From: Sphingobium phenoxybenzoativorans
GTDB taxonomy: Bacteria > Pseudomonadota > Alphaproteobacteria > Sphingomonadales > Sphingomonadaceae
DNA: 44,549 bases
NCBI RefSeq assembly: GCF_001757355.1
Contig: NZ_MINO01000030.1
Span: forward strand, 1-44,549
Direction of reading: 5' to 3'
Each line of letters starts with the position of its first letter. Position 1 is the first letter of the stretch. Below the pieces are notes generated by a model. The model ran no database searches. It was not told where the DNA came from and saw only the letters and a program-made list of their open reading frames with translations. Position numbers and translations under genes: made by a program. Shown piece after piece: positions 16,107 through 23,250 of the stretch.

Positions 16107-18404
16107 ATGGCCGACCAGGAAACAGCCGGACGCAGGATACAAGTTGCCAACGCCAGGCCAGAGGATGCCGGCCGCGGATTGGCGCGTTTGCCGCAGGCTG
16201 TGATGGCGGAGCTTGGGGTTTCGGAGGGCGATGCCATCGAAATCGTCGGCAAGCGCTCAACGCCTGCGCGAGTCGTTCGCCCCTATAAGGAGGATGAGGG
16301 TCTCGATGTGCTGCGGCTGGATGGGCTCCAGCGCGCCAATGCCGGAGTGGGCTCTGGCGATTTCGTACAGATCAGCCGGATCGAGCCGCGCGCGGCGCAA
16401 CGGGTCGTCTTTGCCCCTGCTCAGCAGAACCTGCGCCTGCAGGGTAATCCCGAAGCATTGAAGCGGGTGTTCTTCGAACGCCCCCTGACTTCGGGCGATG
16501 TCGTAGCCACAGCAGGACAACAGCAGGTAGAGCGGGGTGATATGCCGGCCAACCTGCGGCAGATGCTCGCCGCCCCTGCCTATGCGCTGCAGGAAATCCG
16601 GCTCGCCGTTGTTTCGACCACTCCTAAAGGCATTGTCACGATCGACGCCGATACAGAGGTTGAACTGCGCGCCGAATATGAAGAACCCAAGGAATCCCGC
16701 CGCGCGGACGTCACCTATGATGATGTCGGCGGCATGGCGGAGACCATCGACCAGTTGCGGGAGATGGTCGAGCTGCCATTGCGTTATCCTGAGCTGTTCC
16801 AGCGCCTGGGTGTCGATCCGCCCCGTGGCGTCCTACTGCATGGCCCGCCGGGCACCGGTAAGACCCGCCTTGCTCGCGCGGTCGCCAACGAAAGCGATGC
16901 GGAATTTTTCCTGATCAACGGTCCGGAAATCATGGGGTCTGCCTATGGCGAATCGGAAAAGAAGCTGCGCGAGATTTTCGAAGAGGCCACGAAGGCTTCT
17001 CCGTCGATCCTGTTCATAGACGAAATCGATTCAATCGCGCCCAAGCGCGGACAGGTACAGGGCGAAACCGAGAAGCGCCTTGTCGCGCAACTGCTGACAT
17101 TGATGGACGGGTTGGAGGCGAGAACCAACCTTGTCGTCATCGCGGCCACCAATCGACCGGAAGCCATTGACGAAGCATTGCGCCGTCCTGGCCGATTCGA
17201 CCGCGAAATTATCGTCGGCGTACCTGATGAACGTGGGCGTCGGGAGATATTGGGCATTCACACGCGGGGCATGCCGCTGGGGGACAAGGTCGACCTATCG
17301 GAACTGGCGCGCACGACATACGGCTTTGTCGGCGCCGATCTTGCCGCCTTAACGCGTGAGGCGGCGATTGAAGCGGTGCGACGCTTTATGCCTCGCCTCA
17401 ATCTGGAGGACGGCACTATCCCGGCGGACGTGCTGGAAGAACTCATGGTCACGCGCGAGGACTTCCTTGCCGCCATCAAGCGCGTGCAGCCGTCCGCGAT
17501 GCGCGAGGTCATGGTGCAGGCACCCAACATTGGTTGGGATGATATTGGCGGCCTCGACGATGCGCAGATGCGCCTCAAGGAAGGAGTGGAACTGCCGCTG
17601 AAAGACCCGGACGCTTTCCGGCGTATAGGCATCCGTCCGGCGAAAGGCTTTCTGCTGTACGGACCGCCTGGCACTGGTAAGACATTGCTCGCGAAAGCTG
17701 TTGCGCGAGAGGCGCAGGCGAATTTCATCGCCACCAAGTCAAGCGACCTTTTGTCCAAATGGTATGGTGAGAGCGAACAGCAGATCGCACGGCTGTTCGC
17801 CCGTGCGCGACAGGTCGCCCCAACGGTGATCTTCATCGACGAGCTCGACAGCCTGGTTCCTGCGCGCGGGAACGGCCTGGGCGAACCGCAAGTGACGGAG
17901 CGGGTGGTGAACACCATCCTGGCAGAGATGGACGGGCTGGAGGAACTACAGTCAGTGGTGGTCATCGGTGCGACGAACCGGCCGACATTGGTCGATCCGG
18001 CGCTGCTCCGCCCCGGACGTTTCGATGAACTTGTCTATGTGCCGGTGCCCGATAAGCAGGGCCGGAGGCGCATCCTGAAGATCCACACCGGGAAAATGCC
18101 TCTAGCCGACGATGTGGACCTCGACAGCCTGGCGGAAAGGACCGAGCGCTTTACCGGAGCCGATTTGGAGGATCTTGTCCGCCGGGCGGGTCTTTTTGCC
18201 CTGCGCGAATCCTTGAAGGTCGAAAAGATCGATCAAGGGCATTTCGAGAAGGCCCTGCTGGAGACACGAGCTTCAGTGACGCCGGAAACAGAAGCCGAAT
18301 ATGAGGCTATTCAGGCCAAATTGAAGCAATCGGTTTTCGAGGCGGCCTCCATCGGGTTTGTGTCGCCAGGGATGCTGACATCGCGTGGTCCCAAAGTGGC
18401 CTGA
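16107..18404 (+). CDS. CDC48/VAT-type double AAA+ ATPase
   Basis: A protein of about 765 residues with the full CDC48/p97/VAT layout. An N-terminal double-psi-barrel substrate domain (about residues 10-185, RIQVANARPEDAGRGLARLP) is followed by AAA domain D1 with Walker A GPPGTGKTRLA (about 248) and Walker B ILFIDEIDSIAP (about 300). Domain D2 follows with Walker A GPPGTGKTLLA (about 518) and Walker B VIFIDELDSLVP (about 573). Arginine-finger segments RRPGRFDREI and LRPGRFDELVY are present. Such hexamers unfold proteins; archaeal and eukaryotic members are universal, and bacterial ones are sporadic. The start at 16107 has AGAGGA five bases upstream; an ATG at 16092 is possible. No partner protease gene is adjacent. 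Confidence 0.93.
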   Translation: MADQETAGRRIQVANARPEDAGRGLARLPQAVMAELGVSEGDAIEIVGKRSTPARVVRPYKEDEGLDVLRLDGLQRANAGVGSGDFVQISRIEPRAAQRVVFAPAQQNLRLQGNPEALKRVFFERPLTSGDVVATAGQQQVERGDMPANLRQMLAAPAYALQEIRLAVVSTTPKGIVTIDADTEVELRAEYEEPKESRRADVTYDDVGGMAETIDQLREMVELPLRYPELFQRLGVDPPRGVLLHGPPGTGKTRLARAVANESDAEFFLINGPEIMGSAYGESEKKLREIFEEATKASPSILFIDEIDSIAPKRGQVQGETEKRLVAQLLTLMDGLEARTNLVVIAATNRPEAIDEALRRPGRFDREIIVGVPDERGRREILGIHTRGMPLGDKVDLSELARTTYGFVGADLAALTREAAIEAVRRFMPRLNLEDGTIPADVLEELMVTREDFLAAIKRVQPSAMREVMVQAPNIGWDDIGGLDDAQMRLKEGVELPLKDPDAFRRIGIRPAKGFLLYGPPGTGKTLLAKAVAREAQANFIATKSSDLLSKWYGESEQQIARLFARARQVAPTVIFIDELDSLVPARGNGLGEPQVTERVVNTILAEMDGLEELQSVVVIGATNRPTLVDPALLRPGRFDELVYVPVPDKQGRRRILKIHTGKMPLADDVDLDSLAERTERFTGADLEDLVRRAGLFALRESLKVEKIDQGHFEKALLETRASVTPETEAEYEAIQAKLKQSVFEAASIGFVSPGMLTSRGPKVA

Positions 18405-18532
18405 AACCCGCTGGATCATAACCTATGAACTGCCCAGCCCGTCGCTCCATTGGTGCGTTGCGGAAAAGCCGTCTTGCAACTTGACGACATTTTTGCGACG
18501 CCCAGCCTCACATGACTCCGGGCAGGAACCGA

Positions 18533-19180
18533 ATGGCGACCGTTGAACTGAAAAAACTGAGGAAAGCCAACCATCCGCTGGCCCGCGCTATGCGCAGTCT
18601 GACGCCCATGTCGACTTTCTTCCGGGAGTTTGTAAAGCATCCCGCGATGATCGGATCGGTGATACCGTCATCCCCGGCGCTGGTTCGAGCAACACTCGCC
18701 CCAGTGGACTGGAGCAGCGCCCGTCTGTTCGTGGAATATGGTCCTGGCGTAGGCACCTTCACCCGGCCAGTGCTAGAAATGCTGCGGCCGGACGCGATGC
18801 TGCTCTCGATCGATACGAATCGGGATTTCGTGCGCTACTTGAATGCAGACATTGCCGATGTCCGTTTCCGCGCGGTGCATGGTTCGGCTGCTGATGTGCG
18901 GAAAATCATCGCCGAGCATGGCTTTACCGAGGCTGACTATATTCTGTCGGGGTTGCCCTTCTCCACGCTGCCGAGCGGCGTGGGGGAACTCATCGCCGCC
19001 GAGACCGAGGCCGCGTTGCGGCCCGGCGGCGCTTTCCTCGTCTATCAATATTCCAACTATATACGCAAAATCCTCTATCCCTGCTTCGCGCGCGTCGAGC
19101 AGGGCTTTGAGTGGCTCAATATCCCGCCTTGCCGCATCTTCTGGTCCTATAAGCAAGAAGCTTTGGCTAAGGCCGCCTGA
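18533..19180 (+). CDS. PmtA-like SAM-dependent methyltransferase (phospholipid N-methyltransferase type)
   Basis: A protein of about 215 residues with a class I SAM-methyltransferase fold. FFREFVKHPAMIGSVIPSSPAL precedes motif I FVEYGPGVGTFTRPVLEML and the acidic loop LLSIDTNRDFVRYL. The motif YILSGLPFSTLPSGVG is typical of rhizobial PmtA-like enzymes, which methylate phosphatidylethanolamine toward phosphatidylcholine. The C-terminus NIPPCRIFWSYK also fits. Family knowledge supports phospholipid methylation, but related proteins annotated as rRNA dimethyltransferase-like exist. The start at 18533 has AGGA six bases upstream; the Met at 18512 has none. It ends 17 bases before the convergent phospholipase-D-type gene, another lipid enzyme. 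Confidence 0.8.
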   Translation: MATVELKKLRKANHPLARAMRSLTPMSTFFREFVKHPAMIGSVIPSSPALVRATLAPVDWSSARLFVEYGPGVGTFTRPVLEMLRPDAMLLSIDTNRDFVRYLNADIADVRFRAVHGSAADVRKIIAEHGFTEADYILSGLPFSTLPSGVGELIAAETEAALRPGGAFLVYQYSNYIRKILYPCFARVEQGFEWLNIPPCRIFWSYKQEALAKAA

Positions 19181-19197
19181 AACCTGCGTTAGAGCCA

Positions 19198-20412
19198 CTA
19201 ATAATCGGGGCGGCGGCGGAAATTCAGCCGGCGCGTCACCGTATAATCCAGGAAACCCACCAGGAAATAGCTGATCCAACCCTTAGCCAGGGTCAGAAAT
19301 CCGCTTCGCTCTGCCTGAACCTCCGGCGTGATATGCCGGCTATTAGCAATTTGCCGCGCAACAAAATCGCGCATCCGTTCGGCAAGGGCAGCATCCTCGA
19401 TTCGCAGCATCAATTCGAGGTTCACGAAAAGGCTGCGCATGTCGAAATTGGCTGATCCGATGAACACCGCATCATCAATCACGATCAACTTCATGTGCAG
19501 CTTGCACGGCTGATATTCGTAGATTTGTGCGCCCCGTTTCAGCAAAGGGCCATATAGCAGGCGGGCGGCTGCGACAGTTGCGCCATTGTCCGACTTGGCC
19601 GCCATCACAAGGCGCGCATCCCCTCGCTTCGCAAGCTGCCAGAGACGGCGCAACATGCCCTGCCCCGGTGAAAAATAGGCCTCTATCATATCAAGCCGGC
19701 GGCCATGCTCCAGATCATGTTTGACCACCTTCGCCCATGGGCTGAGCCGCTGAGTCGGTCCTCCAATGAGCCAGCGGAAAGGATTGGCGGGATCATGGTC
19801 GGTGACCGGATGCCATCGCCGCACCATCGCCCGCAATGTGCCGAATTTCTGCTTGCGTCCCGCCACCCAGCGCCAGAGCTGCCCATACCAGCGGACCATG
19901 GCCTCGACTTCCGGGCCCTCAAGCCACAGGCCGAGATCATGCCAGCAATCGTCCGGCGGAATGCCGAAATAGGAATCCGCGACATTGAAGCCCCCCATGA
20001 GCAGACGAGCATCATCGGCAATAACCAGCTTCTGATGGTTACGGATGAGATAGCGGGTGGAACGCCGGGCGCCGAACCAAGCGAAGCGGCCGCCCGCTTC
20101 AACAAAGCTGTCGAAAAATCCGGATTTCGCGCCGCTGCCGCCAAAGGCGTCGATCATAAGCGACACTTGCACGCCCCTCCGCACGGCGCGGATAAGCCGG
20201 GCCAGGACAAGCCGTCCACTCGCATCGCTGTCGAAGATGTAATAGCAGATTTTCAGGCTATGCTCGGCTTCGTCGATCAGCGCGATCAGCGCCTCGCGCA
20301 AAGCGAAGCCGCTTTTGAGGATTGTCAGATGATTGCCGTTGATGGTGCAGGCGATATGGTCTCCATCCTGCATGCGCGGTTCTTCTGCGGTCCTGCTCGC
20401 CATAGCTGCCAT
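19198..20412 (-). CDS. Phospholipase D superfamily protein (cardiolipin synthase-like)
   Basis: A protein of about 404 residues with two HKD motifs: RNHQKLVIADD (His126, Lys128, Asp133 counting from the Met at 20412) and KLHMKLIVIDD in the C-terminal half. Each is followed by the family-typical GGFNVAD and GSANFDMRS. Such enzymes transfer phosphatidyl groups, as in cardiolipin synthesis, or hydrolyse phospholipids. There are no N-terminal transmembrane helices of the ClsA type, which suggests a ClsB-like soluble or peripheral form. A hydrophobic segment near the C-terminus (ISYFLVGFLDYTV) may touch the membrane. The start is uncertain: Met at 20412, 20403 or 20373 are all possible, and none has a good ribosome binding site. 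The longer open frame overlaps rpoZ and is not used. Confidence 0.85.
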   Translation of the reverse strand: MAAMASRTAEEPRMQDGDHIACTINGNHLTILKSGFALREALIALIDEAEHSLKICYYIFDSDASGRLVLARLIRAVRRGVQVSLMIDAFGGSGAKSGFFDSFVEAGGRFAWFGARRSTRYLIRNHQKLVIADDARLLMGGFNVADSYFGIPPDDCWHDLGLWLEGPEVEAMVRWYGQLWRWVAGRKQKFGTLRAMVRRWHPVTDHDPANPFRWLIGGPTQRLSPWAKVVKHDLEHGRRLDMIEAYFSPGQGMLRRLWQLAKRGDARLVMAAKSDNGATVAAARLLYGPLLKRGAQIYEYQPCKLHMKLIVIDDAVFIGSANFDMRSLFVNLELMLRIEDAALAERMRDFVARQIANSRHITPEVQAERSGFLTLAKGWISYFLVGFLDYTVTRRLNFRRRPDY

Positions 20413-20539
20413 GGTGGCGGGTTTGTGCCAGACTGGCCAGAGCTTTCGCAAGCCCTGCAGGGAGCCTCTGCATTGACATGAGCGAGACCCCCTGCTAGGC
20501 GCTAGCCCTTTCATCGCATAGTCCAATTCAGGAGGCCCG

Positions 20540-20884
20540 ATGGCCCGCGTTACCGTCGAAGATTGTGTCGACAAGGTCACCAACCGTTTTGATCTCGTCC
20601 TGCTTGCCGCCCAGCGTGCGCGGGAGATTTCGGGCGGCGCCGAACTCACCATCGATCGTGATCGTGACAAAAACCCGGTTGTCGCCCTGCGCGAGATCGC
20701 GGATGAGACCATATTGCCAGACGATCTGCACGATGCGCTGGTCGGCACTCTGCAAAAAGTTCAGATCGACGACGACGATACGCCCGACGAGATCGGTTCG
20801 ATCAGCCAGTCGGCAGAAGCACTGCGCCTGACCGCAGCAGCACCCCCGCGGAACCAGAATATCGGCGGGGACTATGACGGCTGA
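20540..20884 (+). CDS. rpoZ: RNA polymerase omega subunit
   Basis: A 114-residue omega subunit that stabilises the beta-prime subunit of RNA polymerase. The N-terminus [20 protein letters not shown] is near-invariant in alphaproteobacteria, followed by [13 protein letters not shown] and [18 protein letters not shown]. An AGGAGG ribosome binding site lies at 20530-20535. It is divergent from the phospholipase-D-type gene and is followed 40 bases later by a strong terminator, so it is probably monocistronic. It is a core chromosomal gene. This suggests that at least the part of the window to its left is chromosomal. Confidence 0.97.
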   Translation: MARVTVEDCVDKVTNRFDLVLLAAQRAREISGGAELTIDRDRDKNPVVALREIADETILPDDLHDALVGTLQKVQIDDDDTPDEIGSISQSAEALRLTAAAPPRNQNIGGDYDG

Positions 20885-20923
20885 AACAGCCGCATAGACA
20901 CAGTCTTTCAGGAGAGGACGGAG

Positions 20924-20955
20924 GACCCGGCAGCCGCGAGGCAGCCGGGTCTTTT
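20924..20955 (+). terminator. Rho-independent terminator of rpoZ
   Basis: GACCCGGC (20924-20931) pairs perfectly with GCCGGGTC (20944-20951), with an inner GCC/GGC extension around a GCGA loop. It is followed by TTTT. Confidence 0.88.
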
Positions 20956-21399
20956 CCAATGCCTCATCAGAATTTTTTAGACTATGCGGCGGCAAAATTG
21001 GTGATGCGGCGCCAGTGCGCTGCCTCATTCGGCCAGGCCAAAGTCTCGGCGATGCAAACATATTAAGATAATTTTGGCAGCGGCCTCTTGAACTGAGTTT
21101 CTAGATAGGGCAAATTTCTCCGGCAGGACGAGACTTGTCGGCAGTCGTCCTGCAGGATTTTCCTGCCAGGCATCATATGCATCCGTTCCTAGAAGGACGG
21201 GTGGCCGAACCGGTTTTAAAGAGAGCCGCCGACTGGGCGGGCACTCGAACGGCGGCATCCCTCGCAAGCTTTCTCTCATTTTTTGAGATGTAACGCATGC
21301 TGGCTTGTCTAGAAAACGACATGTCGCTCCCTACCAACACCATGCAGCGCCTCACGTCAGAGGCAATCCCTCTACCAATTAGCGCTCAGGACCGCTTCC
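20956..21399. other. Intergenic region before the lasso locus; no gene seen
   Basis: About 440 bases lie between the rpoZ terminator and the ECF sigma gene. No coding frame with a ribosome binding site or family feature is visible. The promoter of the sigma/FecR pair must be here. Base composition becomes less GC-rich than to the left. This makes the region a candidate boundary between chromosomal backbone and accessory DNA, though no tRNA or direct repeat is seen. Confidence 0.4.
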
Positions 21400-21948
21400 G
21401 TGGATGATAGCGATCTGCCCTTGGCATTGCAGCCTCTCCCACCCGATTGCTGCAACGATACCCTCGAGCACATATATAAACTGGAAACACCTCGGCTCAC
21501 CCGCCTATTTCGGCAACGCCTCGGGGGACCAGATGAAGCCCGAGATTTTGTGCAGGATCTATTCGTTCTGCTTATCGCCTACGGCAGAAACCATCACATC
21601 TCGGAACCTCGCGCACTCCTTAGCCGCCTTATCAGGAATAAATTCAGCGACCTATCGCGGAAGCGAAAGAGACGTTCCGATCTCTTTTCCATCTCATTTG
21701 AAGATCAACCCGACATTGGCTTGCCAGCAACCCAGACCCACGCGATCGAAGCAGAAGATATGATGCGACAGTATCTTGGCGCGCTCGATGCGCTAGCGCC
21801 TAGAACTCGCGAAATCTTTCTCCTCCACCGTGTTCAAGAAAAAAGTTACAAAGACATAGCTTCAGAGTTGGACATCAGCGTACGCACCGTTGAATGGCAT
21901 ATCGGGAAAGCACTGCTCCATATCACCCGAGCATTGGATCAGGAATGA
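21400..21948 (+). CDS. FecI-like ECF sigma factor of the lasso locus
   Basis: A 182-residue extracytoplasmic-function sigma factor. Region 2 is seen as TRLFRQRLGGPDEARDFVQDLFV and region 4 as LDALAPRTREIFLLHRVQEKSYKDIASELDISVRTVEWHI, the FecI subgroup pattern. The start codon is GTG at 21400 with AGGA about eight bases upstream. Its TGA overlaps the FecR start by four bases (ATGA), so the two are translationally coupled. In FecI/FecR/TonB systems the sigma factor transcribes the receptor gene when the receptor is occupied. Here the likely targets are the TonB receptor and isopeptidase genes downstream, which is an inference from order. Confidence 0.93.
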   Translation: MDDSDLPLALQPLPPDCCNDTLEHIYKLETPRLTRLFRQRLGGPDEARDFVQDLFVLLIAYGRNHHISEPRALLSRLIRNKFSDLSRKRKRRSDLFSISFEDQPDIGLPATQTHAIEAEDMMRQYLGALDALAPRTREIFLLHRVQEKSYKDIASELDISVRTVEWHIGKALLHITRALDQE

Positions 21949-22991
21949 GTGAGAAGGGAACGCCACCAGAAAGAACAAGCCAGGGTCAGTTGCTGGAAGA
22001 GGCGTCTACCTGGTTTGCTCGTATGCGGGGGCCGGATGCGGATCTCTATCAGACGGAATTTGATGCGTGGCGCAAGCGAGGCGCACTTCATATGGCGGCC
22101 TACAACCGCATTGCGGAAGTTTTTAACCTGGGGAAAAGGTTAGCGGACGAACCGTCATCCGATTTGGCCGATGATAAGCGCGCCTCTAATTTCTTAGCTC
22201 CCGCATCACTGCTCGTCGCAATCGTCGCTGCTGTGCTCGTCTGGTGGGGCTGGATTGCAATTATGCCAGCTGATCCAAAAAACTTGCCCGAGAATTCGGC
22301 TAAGCTCGCCAGTAATGGGGCAGTTGCCGGGGCAACGCTAGATAAACAATTTTCAACTCATCTCGGCGAAATCCGCACCTTCACGCTTTCCGATGGCTCA
22401 AAACTAACGCTGGACACCGACAGCCTTGTCACCACTGCATATGATAGCCATGCGCGGCGTTTGCGGCTTGAGCGCGGACGGGCCCGATTCGAAGTCTTCC
22501 ATGAACATCGCTCATTCGTTGTCCTTGCCGGTGCTGCAACGGTCACTGCTCGGGGTACAATCTTCGATGTTTGGCTAAATAAGACTGAAAATGTTATGGT
22601 TCATCTGTTGCGGGGCAAAGTAGATGTCTCAGCAAATACTATTCAGACCAAGGGTTTTCCTTACACATTGCAACTCAGGCCAGGACAAAGTGCGACCGTC
22701 AGATCAGGCGGCCCGCATATGCTAGCAATGATGCAGACCGTCCATACTATCAGTGATTGGCCAACAGGACTTGTAGATTTTAATGATACAAAACTTCTAG
22801 ACGTTGTTGAGATGGTGAACCACCATGGGTCGATAAAATTGGTGATTGGCACACCTCACATAGCAAATCTCAAGGTTTCTGGTACATTCCGTATCAATGA
22901 TCCGATATTATCAGCTCAGAGACTGGCAGAAATATTTGACCTGAAGTTAGATCGAAGCATCCCAGGAGAAATTCTTCTTTTGGATCTTTAG
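21945..22991 (+). CDS. FecR-like anti-sigma/signal-transfer protein
   Basis: A 348-residue FecR family inner-membrane regulator. The cytoplasmic N-terminal DUF4880-type segment (EEASTWFARMRGPDADLYQTEFDAWRK, described in part) would hold the sigma factor. One transmembrane helix lies at about residues 86-107 (SLLVAIVAAVLVWWGWIAIM). The periplasmic FecR domain has TFTLSDGSKLTLDTDSLV and the C-terminal DUF4974-type fold ends EILLLDL. It relays occupancy of the TonB receptor, read by the receptor's STN domain, to the ECF sigma factor encoded just upstream. The start at 21945 is fixed by the ATGA overlap. Confidence 0.93.
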   Translation: MSEKGTPPERTSQGQLLEEASTWFARMRGPDADLYQTEFDAWRKRGALHMAAYNRIAEVFNLGKRLADEPSSDLADDKRASNFLAPASLLVAIVAAVLVWWGWIAIMPADPKNLPENSAKLASNGAVAGATLDKQFSTHLGEIRTFTLSDGSKLTLDTDSLVTTAYDSHARRLRLERGRARFEVFHEHRSFVVLAGAATVTARGTIFDVWLNKTENVMVHLLRGKVDVSANTIQTKGFPYTLQLRPGQSATVRSGGPHMLAMMQTVHTISDWPTGLVDFNDTKLLDVVEMVNHHGSIKLVIGTPHIANLKVSGTFRINDPILSAQRLAEIFDLKLDRSIPGEILLLDL

Positions 22992-23250
22992 CATTCTCCT
23001 ATTACCCGTCATCTTAATAGCTGGCGCCATTACGGGTGGTTAACCAGAGAATATCATGCGCGCAAGGCGCCGATGCGACATCTAGGGAAGGATTTGATTA
23101 AGAGCGTTAAAGATGTGGATTGGATTTACATCTCTTGGCCCCGTGCTCAATTGGGATGTCTAATAAAAAATTTTCGACACGACCCCGTATTCTGCGTTTC
23201 CAGACGCCTTTCTCCCCATCAGCGCTTCACGCGAGCAAAGGGGAACGGCT
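22992..23250 (+). promoter_or_regulatory. Leader of the TonB receptor gene with a candidate ECF promoter
   Basis: The 259-base gap holds the receptor promoter. An A/T-run followed by a GC-rich spacer and CGTAT (23164-23193: TAAAAAATTTT, then CGTAT) resembles the general -35/-10 layout proposed for FecI-type sigma factors. The match is to a loosely defined pattern. The receptor gene itself has AAAGGGGA eight bases before its ATG. Confidence 0.3.
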
